Assembly (NCBI GenBank): GCA_003567615.1 | Contig: PWZC01000385.1 | Span: 1 to 16,913 of the forward strand | Reading direction: 5' to 3' | Length of the DNA stretch: 16,913 nucleotides | From: Gemmatimonadota bacterium | GTDB lineage: Bacteria > Gemmatimonadota > Gemmatimonadetes > Longimicrobiales > Gaopeijiaceae | Shown: in pieces, positions 7,841 through 13,992 of the stretch | How the letters are laid out: every line of letters begins with the position of its first letter | Numbering within the stretch: the first letter of the stretch is position 1 | The notes under the pieces: generated by a model | What the model was told of the DNA's origin: nothing | Seen by the model: only the letters and a program-made list of their open reading frames with translations | Database searches by the model: none | Translations under genes and position numbers: made by a program

Positions 7841-9208
7841 TCAGACCTCCCGGACCTCCCGGGCCAGGTCCGCCATGGCCACCTTCGCGTCGGCGAAGAG
7901 CATCATCGTCCGGTTCTTGTAGAAGAGCGGGTTGTCGATGCCGGCGAATCCGGTGCTCAAACTCCGCTTGATCACCACCACTGTGGTGGCCCGATCGACC
8001 TCCACGATGGGCATTCCCGCAATGGCGCTGGCGGGATTCCGTGCCTCCGGATTGACCACATCGTTGGCTCCCACGACGATGGCCACATCGGTTCGGGGCA
8101 TCTGGTCGTTGGCGTCGTCCAGGTCGAGGAGGAGTTCGTAGGGGATGTCCGCCTCCGCCAGAAGCACGTTCATGTGGCCGGGCATACGACCCGCCACGGG
8201 GTGGATGGCGAAGTAGACCTCCACGCCCCGCTCCTCCAGGTTCGAAACCAGCTTCTTCACCTCGTGCTGAGCCTGGGCCACGGCCAGACCGTATCCCGGG
8301 ATGATGGCGACTCGGGAGGCGTGTCCCAGGAGCGGAGCCGCCTCCTCCGCCGTCGTGCTCCGGGCGGTCCTGGCGGGGCCATCCTGACCCACCGTCGTAT
8401 CCACGCCACCGAAGGCACCGAACGCCACATTCGCCAACGAGCGATTCATGGCCCGGCACATGAGCTGGGTCAGGATGAGTCCGGCGGCGCCCACCAAGGC
8501 TCCGGCCAGGATCAGGAGGGCGTTGCCCAGGACGAATCCCGCCGCGGAGGCGGCCAGACCCGAATAGGAATTCAGGAGCGAGACCACCACAGGCATGTCG
8601 GCCCCGCCGATGGGGACCACCAGGAGGATCCCCAGGAGAAGGGCCGCACCGGCCATGGCCAGGACCAGGAGGGGATCAACGGGTCCGGCGGCCAGGAGGA
8701 TCACTCCCGCCACCAGGGCCGCAAAGAGGAGGAAGCTCACCACCCGCTGAAGGGGAAAGAGAACTGGACGCTGGGTGATGACACCCTGGAGCTTTCCCCA
8801 CGCGATGACGGACCCGGAAAAGGTGACGGTCCCCACCAGGATTCCCACGCCGGCGGCGATCCCGCCCGCGATCCCCGGTTCCATTCCCGTCTGACGGATG
8901 AGCTCGGCGGAGGCGACCAGGGCCGAGGCCCCTCCCCCGAAACCGTTGAAAACGGCCACGAGCTGCGGCATGGCCGTCATCTGGACCCGCCGGGCGAGTA
9001 TGGTCCCCACAATGGCGCCGCCGACGATCCCGCCTGCGATCCCGGCGTAGCTGACCACCTGTCGATCCAGGAGGGTGGCGACGACAGCGATGAGCATGGC
9101 GGCCGCAGCCATGGAGTTACCGGCCGGGGCCGTGGCCGGGGATCCGAGTCTCTTCAGTCCGAGGATGAAGAGGAACGCGGAAAGGATGTAGGCCAGTTCT
9201 AGGAGCAT
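7841..9208 (-). CDS. pntB: NAD(P) transhydrogenase subunit beta
   Basis: This 455-residue protein (family about 460) is the beta subunit of proton-translocating transhydrogenase: the membrane domain dII plus the NADP(H)-binding domain dIII. The start at 9208 gives MLLELAYILSAFLFILGLK, the usual opening; the frame is open 56 codons further upstream, but that part runs into the neighbouring gene. The membrane part has about nine hydrophobic helices, including MPQLVAVFNGFGGGASALVA. dIII begins with the fingerprint GYGLAVAQAQHEV (G305-Y306-G307). It continues through HPVAGRMPGHMNVLLAEA, the VGANDVVNPEA loop and the C-terminal KRSLSTGFAGIDNPLF, all intact. It is the last gene of the pnt operon, 43 bases after alpha-2. 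The enzyme sits in the cytoplasmic membrane and uses the proton gradient to drive hydride transfer from NADH to NADP+. Confidence 0.97.
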   Translation of the reverse strand: MLLELAYILSAFLFILGLKRLGSPATAPAGNSMAAAAMLIAVVATLLDRQVVSYAGIAGGIVGGAIVGTILARRVQMTAMPQLVAVFNGFGGGASALVASAELIRQTGMEPGIAGGIAAGVGILVGTVTFSGSVIAWGKLQGVITQRPVLFPLQRVVSFLLFAALVAGVILLAAGPVDPLLVLAMAGAALLLGILLVVPIGGADMPVVVSLLNSYSGLAASAAGFVLGNALLILAGALVGAAGLILTQLMCRAMNRSLANVAFGAFGGVDTTVGQDGPARTARSTTAEEAAPLLGHASRVAIIPGYGLAVAQAQHEVKKLVSNLEERGVEVYFAIHPVAGRMPGHMNVLLAEADIPYELLLDLDDANDQMPRTDVAIVVGANDVVNPEARNPASAIAGMPIVEVDRATTVVVIKRSLSTGFAGIDNPLFYKNRTMMLFADAKVAMADLAREVREV

Positions 9209-9251
9209 CGGAGGCACGCCCGACTCCAGGGGTTGAAGAAGAGGGAAGGGG

Positions 9252-9533
9252 TCAGTCCTTGCGGCGGAACATACGGAGCATGCGATCCGTGACCAGGAAT
9301 CCACCCACCACATTGATGGTGGCAAAGACCACGGCGGCGATGCCCAGAGCCGTGACCCATCCCCCGGATCCCTCACCGACCACCAGAATGGCCCCGATCA
9401 GCGTGATTCCGGAGATGGCGTTGGCTCCGGACATGAGGGGTGTATGAAGGGTCGGGGGAATCTTCCGGATCAACTCGAAGCCCACGAACATGGCAAGTAC
9501 GAACACATAGATGCCCATCAACCAGATACCCAT
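9252..9533 (-). CDS. pntA2: NAD(P) transhydrogenase subunit alpha, part 2 (membrane)
   Basis: This 93-residue protein is the small membrane subunit of three-subunit transhydrogenases, corresponding to the C-terminal third of the fused E. coli PntA. Three hydrophobic helices are visible: residues about 4-20 (IYVFVLAMFVGFELI), 33-52 (SGANAISGITLIGAILVVG) and 58-80 (VTALGIAAVVFATINVVGG). The PTLHTPLMSGANAISG segment between the first two is the family hallmark. The basic tail RMLRMFRRKD is likely cytoplasmic. It begins two bases after the stop of the alpha-1 gene, so translation is almost certainly coupled, and it supplies dII helices that pack against PntB. Its small size is normal for this form, not a truncation. 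Confidence 0.95.
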   Translation of the reverse strand: MGIWLMGIYVFVLAMFVGFELIRKIPPTLHTPLMSGANAISGITLIGAILVVGEGSGGWVTALGIAAVVFATINVVGGFLVTDRMLRMFRRKD

Positions 9534-9535
9534 TC

Positions 9536-10651
9536 TCAGCCTCCCGCCTGGGCTTTGCGAAGCTGGCCATTCCGAACCACCAGCGCCGCGTCCACGATGT
9601 CATCCTCCTCGGAGATCACCAACTCACCTTCCCTGACCATCTCCTTCACCAGGGCTGCGATGTTTCGACCCAGCATCCGACTTGCGTCCTGAGGTAGACG
9701 GGCGGCCGGCTGAAGCGGTGCCACGACGGTGGCCGGACCGTGGCGGATCGTCTCTCCCGGACGGGACACTTCGCAGTTGCCTCCGGTGTCCGCCGCCAGA
9801 TCCACGATGACGGAGCCCGGCGCCATCCGTTCCACCATCTCGGCGGTGATGAGTCGGGGAGCGGGCCGACCGGGAATCTGGGCCGTGGTGATGACGGCGT
9901 CGGCAGCAGGAACCTCCTCCATCAGAAGCTGGTGCTGGCGATCCTCTTCCGACCCGGACAGCTCCCGGGCGTATCCTCCCTCCACCTCGGCCTCTTCCGG
10001 CAGGGCCGCCTGAACAAAGGTGGCCCCGAGGCTTTGAACCTGCTCAGCGGCCGCCGCTCGGATGTCGTAGGCTCGGACCCGGGCACCCAGGCGGCGTGCC
10101 GTGGCAATGGCCTGGAGTCCGGCCACACCTGCTCCGAGCACAAGGACCCGGGCCGGTCGGATGGTCCCCGCCGCCGTGGGGAGCATGGGGAGGAAGCGGG
10201 GCAGGTGGCTGGCGGCCATGAGGGCGCCTACGTAGCCGACGGCCGTGGCCTGGGATGAGAGGGCGTCCATGCGCTGGGCACGGGTCGTTCGGGGAACCCG
10301 TTCCAGAGCCAGGGCGTCGACTCCCTGCGCGGCCAACGCCGCCGCCGGATCGGGGTCGGCCGGCGAGAGGAACGAGATGAGAAGGGTCCCCTGAGACAGT
10401 CTGGGGATCTCTTCCGGGAGGGGAGGGCGCACCTTCACGGCCACCCGGGCCCCGAGCAGCGCAGCCTCCACATCCGGGGCAACAGCCGCTCCGGCCTCTG
10501 CATAGTCCGCGTCGGACCAACCGGCGGCCGACCCGGCTCCGGCTTCCACCCGCACGCTGAACCCCAGATCGGTGAACAGGCGGATGTGATCCGGAGCGAG
10601 GGCAACCCTCGACTCGCCCTCCCGCATCTCTTTGAGTATGACCAGATCCAT
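9536..10651 (-). CDS. pntA1: NAD(P) transhydrogenase subunit alpha, part 1 (NAD-binding)
   Basis: This 371-residue soluble domain dI binds NAD(H) at the cytoplasmic face. Two ATGs lie in tandem (10654 and 10651). A GAAGGGAGA purine run is too close to the first, so 10651 (MDLVILKEMREGESRVALAP) is preferred; the open frame upstream to 10747 has no family-like content. Visible motifs: the alanine dehydrogenase/PNT N-terminal signature KEMREGESRVALAP (residues 8-20), the RMDALSSQ loop (127-134) that contacts the nicotinamide and dIII, the Rossmann turn GAGVAGLQA (173-181) and the acidic D196 in YDIR expected to hold the adenosine ribose. VDLAADTGGNCE follows further on. It is first in the pnt operon. 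The 5' leader on this strand can form the mirror images of the hairpins at 10753-10818. Confidence 0.96.
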   Translation of the reverse strand: MDLVILKEMREGESRVALAPDHIRLFTDLGFSVRVEAGAGSAAGWSDADYAEAGAAVAPDVEAALLGARVAVKVRPPLPEEIPRLSQGTLLISFLSPADPDPAAALAAQGVDALALERVPRTTRAQRMDALSSQATAVGYVGALMAASHLPRFLPMLPTAAGTIRPARVLVLGAGVAGLQAIATARRLGARVRAYDIRAAAAEQVQSLGATFVQAALPEEAEVEGGYARELSGSEEDRQHQLLMEEVPAADAVITTAQIPGRPAPRLITAEMVERMAPGSVIVDLAADTGGNCEVSRPGETIRHGPATVVAPLQPAARLPQDASRMLGRNIAALVKEMVREGELVISEEDDIVDAALVVRNGQLRKAQAGG

Positions 10652-10752
10652 CATTCTCCCTTCGGAAGTCCGAGCGTTCTTGGAACGGTGGCGCACCGGC
10701 AGGGACGTGGGCTGGCAACAGGGTCCACGTACCGCCGGCACCGGCATGCCGC

Positions 10753-10785
10753 TGACACCCTGCTGTGAACGAAAAGTGTCACAGC
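10753..10785 (+). promoter_or_regulatory. Pair of mutually exclusive hairpins
   Basis: GTGTCACAGC (10776-10785) can pair in two ways: its 3' part TCACAGC (10779-10785) with GCTGTGA (10762-10768, seven base pairs, loop about 10), or its 5' part GTGTCA (10776-10781) with TGACAC (10753-10758, six base pairs, loop 17). Shared bases 10779-10781 prevent both stems forming in full. Such a switchable pair is usual in attenuators and riboswitches but can arise by chance in GC-rich DNA. Confidence 0.25.
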
Positions 10786-10845
10786 TTCAGCCAGGTGGGG
10801 GATCATTCCCTCCCCACCCGTGTAAGGGGGCGACTTCACGACTCC

Positions 10846-10876
10846 CCGGAGGAGATTCCTCTCCTTCCGGTTTTTT
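10846..10876 (+). terminator. Rho-independent terminator, plus strand
   Basis: The stem CCGGAGGAGA (10846-10855) pairs with TCTCCTTCCGG (10860-10870) with one bulged T and the four-base loop TTCC, followed at once by TTTTTT (10871-10876). This is the only classic intrinsic terminator I found in the window. It points away from pntA1 and toward the efflux operon, whose first start codon is 301 bases further on. Confidence 0.6.
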
Positions 10877-11051
10877 CGTGTGCCCGTCTTCCCCGCAACC
10901 CCGATCCCGGGACGGTGTGCTGCGGGGCGTGGCCCGGCGACGTCGGTGAACGGGAGGGGCAGGGACCGGACGACGAGGCGATTTAACGCCCAAGCCGTGA
11001 AACATCTCTTCCTCACCAGAACAATGGAAGACCTTCGAGCACAGATGGACG

Positions 11052-11078
11052 CCGGAGACCTCCGGTCCGATTGAATCG
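11052..11078. promoter_or_regulatory. Two adjacent inverted repeats upstream of the efflux operon (possible operator)
   Basis: CCGGAG-AC-CTCCGG (11052-11065) and CGATT-G-AATCG (11068-11078) are both perfect inverted repeats, two bases apart, about 100 bases before the outer-membrane channel gene. The second overlaps TTGAAT, the best -35 guess. TetR, MarR or MerR-type repressors often bind such sites before efflux operons, but no repressor gene is in the window. Confidence 0.25.
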
Positions 11079-11177
11079 AACGGGTGAACACCTTCGTAGG
11101 GACAGTGAGGTTTCCACTGGAGCCGCCTTCCCCTACCGGGAGCACGGGCTCTCTTCGAGCGAACGCACGCAGGGAAA

Positions 11178-12746
11178 ATGGAGCATTCGGACGTGTTGAC
11201 TGAAACGAGACGACATCGACGCCCCCCCCCCGGTCACGGGGCTTCTTTCATGATGGTCACCGCCGCCGCGCTGGTCCTGGGCGGAGCGATTCCCTTCGGC
11301 CTGCAGGCTCAGGAGGGTGCCGGCGACAGTGCGGTTCGCGAGGAGCTTTCGCTGGTGGAGGCGGTTCGCCTGGCCCATGAGTACAACCCCGATTTCCGGA
11401 TCCAGGAGAACCAGGGCGAAACGGCGGAATGGCGCCGTCGGGAGGCATGGGGGAGCTTCCTTCCTTCGGCCAACGCCTCCTCATCCCTGGGCTACACGGC
11501 CTCTGGTGAGCGGCGCTTCCAGTCGGTCCAGCTGGGGACCCAGCCGGCCATCTATTCGTCCAGCTACAACATGGGTCTTTCCCTGACCCTCACCGGACAG
11601 TCGTTCCTCCAGCCCTCTGTGGTGCGGGATCAGAACGCCGCAGTCCAGGCCCAGATCGAGGGCGCCTCCGCGGGCCTGGTCGACCAGGTCACCCAGGCCT
11701 ACCTGGCGGCACTCGAGGCCGACGAGCAGTTGCGTCAGGCCGTCGCCGAACTGGAGCGTACCCGGTCCTACGTCCGGCAAGCCGAGGCTCAGGTGGAGGT
11801 CGGTGCCGGGACGCCCCTGGACATTCGACGGGCCGAACTCCAGCAAGGTCAGGCCGAGGTCCAGCTCCTGCAGGCCGAGAACGCGGCGGCCACGACCCGA
11901 TTCTCCCTCGGGCGCATCGTGGGCGTGGAAGTGGCGGAGGAGGTCTCCCTCACCACCACCTTCGAGCTCTTTGAACCTGAGCTCTCCGTGGAGGATCTCA
12001 TGACGGAGGCCATGGGTGGGAATCCTGTTCTGCGGGCGTCCCGGAGCCAGCAACAGGCGTCCCGAACGCAGGCCCGTGCGGCCCGTACCCAGTACCTCCC
12101 ATCGGTGTCCCTCTCCGCATCCTGGACCGGTTCGGTCTTCGAACCTTCCACGCTTGGGCCTCTCTTCGCCAGTCGCATGCAGCAACTGTCCGGCCAGTTC
12201 CAGTCCTGTGTCGAACAGAATCGCATCCGGGCACTCCTGGGAGACCCGCCCCGGGATTGCAGCGCGTTCGATGTGTCCGACCCGGTCATTGAAGCCGAGG
12301 CCCGCCAGCAGGTCCGCGACGAGAACCTCGGCTTCCCGTTCGACTATCGAGCGCAGCCCGTGTCGTTCTCCATGAACGTCTCCATCCCCGTCTTCACCGG
12401 ATTCTCCCGGCAGCTCCAGATAGAGGAGGCCCGGGTGTCGGAGCGGAACGCCCGGGAGCAGGTCCGCTCCGAGGAGCTCCGTCTCCGGGCCGAGGTCGAG
12501 ACCGCTGTCCGGACCGTGAACACGGCGTTCCGGACCGTGGCCCTCCAGACCCGGAACCGGGAGACTGCCGCAGAGGAGCTGCGGCTGGCCCAGGAGCGGT
12601 TCCGGCTCGGCCTCGCCTCCTCCATCGAGGTGGTGGATGCCCAGGCCAACCTTTCCCAGGCGGAGCGCGATGAGATTTCCGCCGTGTACAGTTTCCACAG
12701 TTCCTTCGCGGGCCTGGAGGCGCTGGTAGGGCAGCCGCTGCGCTGA
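11178..12746 (+). CDS. TolC family outer-membrane efflux protein
   Basis: The protein has 522 residues and is the outer-membrane channel of the tripartite pump. The start at 11178 has AGGG close ahead. ATG 11250 (residue 25) is an alternative, because the signal peptide hydrophobic core (MMVTAAALVLGGAIPFGLQAQ) begins there and a run of ten C lies between the two starts. The mature protein shows two OEP repeats of about 200 residues: SLVEAVRLAHEYNPDFRIQE opens the first and a second begins near SVEDLMTEAMGGNPVLRASRSQQ. Long amphipathic coiled coils follow each. Near residues 330-390 is an insertion with C344 and C361, the only cysteines I see, likely a disulfide-bonded loop. It is the first gene of the efflux operon; the adaptor starts 70 bases later. 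The gene name tolC is avoided because paralogues abound. Confidence 0.93.
   Translation: MEHSDVLTETRRHRRPPPGHGASFMMVTAAALVLGGAIPFGLQAQEGAGDSAVREELSLVEAVRLAHEYNPDFRIQENQGETAEWRRREAWGSFLPSANASSSLGYTASGERRFQSVQLGTQPAIYSSSYNMGLSLTLTGQSFLQPSVVRDQNAAVQAQIEGASAGLVDQVTQAYLAALEADEQLRQAVAELERTRSYVRQAEAQVEVGAGTPLDIRRAELQQGQAEVQLLQAENAAATTRFSLGRIVGVEVAEEVSLTTTFELFEPELSVEDLMTEAMGGNPVLRASRSQQQASRTQARAARTQYLPSVSLSASWTGSVFEPSTLGPLFASRMQQLSGQFQSCVEQNRIRALLGDPPRDCSAFDVSDPVIEAEARQQVRDENLGFPFDYRAQPVSFSMNVSIPVFTGFSRQLQIEEARVSERNAREQVRSEELRLRAEVETAVRTVNTAFRTVALQTRNRETAAEELRLAQERFRLGLASSIEVVDAQANLSQAERDEISAVYSFHSSFAGLEALVGQPLR
11222..11231. repeat. Homopolymer run of ten C
   Basis: Ten consecutive C lie within codons 15-18 (Arg-Pro-Pro-Pro) of the TolC-like gene when read from 11178, or 19 bases before the alternative start ATG 11250. 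Runs of this length are prone to slippage and to sequencing error. Confidence 0.95.
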
Positions 12747-12790
12747 ATCCCTCTCCGGTGCAGGTCCGAGCCACCTCGATCCCCCGAGTG

Positions 12791-12808
12791 CTCCGCGGAG
12801 ACGCGGAG
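12791..12808 (+). promoter_or_regulatory. GNRA-loop hairpin covering the ribosome site of the adaptor gene
   Basis: CTCCGCG (12791-12797) pairs perfectly with CGCGGAG (12802-12808) around the stable tetraloop GAGA (12798-12801). The last four bases of the stem, GGAG (12805-12808), are the only good Shine-Dalgarno for the adaptor's GTG at 12817 (spacing 8). The stem would hide that site, so adaptor translation may depend on unfolding or on ribosomes arriving from the upstream gene. There is no T run, so it is not a terminator. Confidence 0.45.
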
Positions 12809-12816
12809 TCTGAAAA

Positions 12817-13992
12817 GTGATTTCAATGATGTCGCGACACCCTGTACTGACCCCTTCCCGTCCCTCTCGGGCCCGAGGATTGACCGGCGCGAGTTTGTTT
12901 CTCCTGGTTGGGATCCTCCTTTCGGGCTGTGGCTCGGGGGACGAGGACGGAGCCCAGGTGGCCCGGGCGGCCGATGGGCCGCCTAGGGGGATGGGCGGTG
13001 GTCCACCCGGAGGCGATCGGGAGATCCCGGTGGCGGCGCGGATCGCCTTCACCGAGGATCTGCAGGTCACCTTGCGCGGGTCCACGAACCTCCGGGCCCG
13101 GGAGACCGTGGATGTGATCCCGAAGCAGTCGGGGTTGGTGGGGCGCATCCTGGTTGAGGAGGGGGACCGGGTGCAACAGGGTCAGTTGTTGGCCCAACTC
13201 GACGACGAGGAGTGGCGTCTGCAGGTTGAGCAGTCCCGAGCCCGTGCCCGTTCCTCGGCGGAGCAGGTGGATCGGGCACGGGCCCTGGCCTCCCTGGATC
13301 TGATCTCGGAACAGGAGGTGGGGAATCTGGTGGCCGATTCCGCCGTGGCGGCCTCCGATCTGGAGCTTGCCGAGCTCCGGGTCCGGAACGCCCAGATCCT
13401 GTCTCCGATTTCCGGCGTGATCACGCACCGGTACATCGAGCGTGGGGCCCAGGTGGGCACCGCCGAGGCCGCCTTCACGGTGGCCGATGTGGATCGCCTG
13501 GAGGCTCGGGTGGCCGTACCGGAGCGGCAGGCGCCCCGCATCCAGGTGGGGCAGAGTGCCCGGATCCTCTTTCAGGAGGGTGCTGCGCCGGTGGCCACGG
13601 GTACGGTCCAGCGGATCCGCCCGGTGGTGGACGCGGAGAGCGGCACGGTCCAGGTGACGGGGGAGGTCCTGGCCCGAGAGGATGATCGTCTCCGACCGGG
13701 TCAGTTCGTCAATGTGGACATCGTCACCGAGACGCTTCCGGACCGCATCACCCTTCCCCGCACGGCGGTCCTGGTGGACGGTGCGCTGCCGCGGGTCTAC
13801 GTGGTCCGGGATGGGCGCGCCGAGGAACGGCAGGTGACCCTGGGCTACGCTCGCGGAGATCAGGTGGAGATTGCCACCGGTCTCTCGGCCGGCGACACGG
13901 TGGTGGTGGTGGGTCAGGACAACCTGCGTCCCAACGCGCCGGTCCGGCTCATGGAGCTCGACGGCCGCCCGGTGGAGGGCCGAGGCCAGTGA
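12817..13992 (+). CDS. RND efflux periplasmic adaptor lipoprotein (membrane fusion protein)
   Basis: This 391-residue adaptor links the inner-membrane pump to the outer-membrane channel. The GTG start at 12817 is chosen for its GGAG at spacing 8; ATG 12826 or 12829 would trim only 3-4 residues. A lipoprotein signal peptide ends in LLSGC, with lipidated C38. A Gly/Pro-rich linker (about 53-67) follows. The first lipoyl half-motif (about 99-130: IPKQSGLVGRILVEEGDRV) and the second (194 on: LSPISGVITHRYIERGAQV) flank a short alpha-hairpin (about 131-193). Then come the beta-barrel (RIRPVVDAESGTVQVTGEV, with RPGQFVNVDIV) and the membrane-proximal domain. The hairpin is shorter than in AcrA. Its stop overlaps the pump start (GTGA), so translation is coupled. 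The drug or lipid exported is unknown. Confidence 0.94.
   Translation: MISMMSRHPVLTPSRPSRARGLTGASLFLLVGILLSGCGSGDEDGAQVARAADGPPRGMGGGPPGGDREIPVAARIAFTEDLQVTLRGSTNLRARETVDVIPKQSGLVGRILVEEGDRVQQGQLLAQLDDEEWRLQVEQSRARARSSAEQVDRARALASLDLISEQEVGNLVADSAVAASDLELAELRVRNAQILSPISGVITHRYIERGAQVGTAEAAFTVADVDRLEARVAVPERQAPRIQVGQSARILFQEGAAPVATGTVQRIRPVVDAESGTVQVTGEVLAREDDRLRPGQFVNVDIVTETLPDRITLPRTAVLVDGALPRVYVVRDGRAEERQVTLGYARGDQVEIATGLSAGDTVVVVGQDNLRPNAPVRLMELDGRPVEGRGQ

Larger units (their letters stand above)
10753..10876 (+). ncRNA. Candidate structured small RNA ending in an intrinsic terminator
   Basis: Three hairpins follow one another on the plus strand: GCTGTGA (10762-10768) with TCACAGC (10779-10785); GGTGGGG (10794-10800) with CCCCACC (10812-10818); and a terminator hairpin with a T6 tail. 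No plus-strand gene lies upstream of the terminator, since pntA1 is on the other strand, so an RNA ending here would be a separate transcript or the leader of the efflux operon. I do not recognise a known Rfam family. The boundary on the left is a guess and no promoter was identified, so confidence is low. Confidence 0.25.
10652..11177. other. Long divergent intergenic region between pnt and efflux operons
   Basis: About 520 bases with no convincing gene. From left to right it contains: a perfect palindrome CGGCATGCCG (10742-10751); competing hairpins at 10753-10785; a hairpin at 10794-10818; a plus-strand intrinsic terminator (10846-10876); GGCG-ATTTAA-CGCC (10977-10990); and two inverted repeats at 11052-11065 and 11068-11078. 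A frame ending in a TGA at 11072-11074 and another from 10765 to 10986 show no protein-like features. Both operon promoters should be here, but I cannot pick a clear -35/-10 pair; TTGAAT (11071-11076) with a poor -10 is the best guess for the efflux side. Confidence 0.5.

Noticed and set aside
10753..10818. Mini-ykkC (guanidine-II) riboswitch, because the first loop contains ACGA near an efflux operon
   Set aside because: The second hairpin lacks an ACGR loop and the spacing to the gene is too long.
10765..10986. 73-codon plus-strand frame in the pnt/efflux intergenic region
   Set aside because: It runs straight through two hairpins and the terminator, has no ribosome site and no protein-like features.
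11024..11074. Short frame MEDLRAQMDAGDLRSD before the efflux operon, possible remnant or small protein
   Set aside because: Only 16 codons from ATG, no Shine-Dalgarno, and its end overlaps the inverted repeats; the charged text alone is not evidence.
11481..13148. 555-codon minus-strand open frame opposite the channel and adaptor genes
   Set aside because: Mirror of two well-supported coding regions; Gly/Leu/Arg-rich with no domain or signal.
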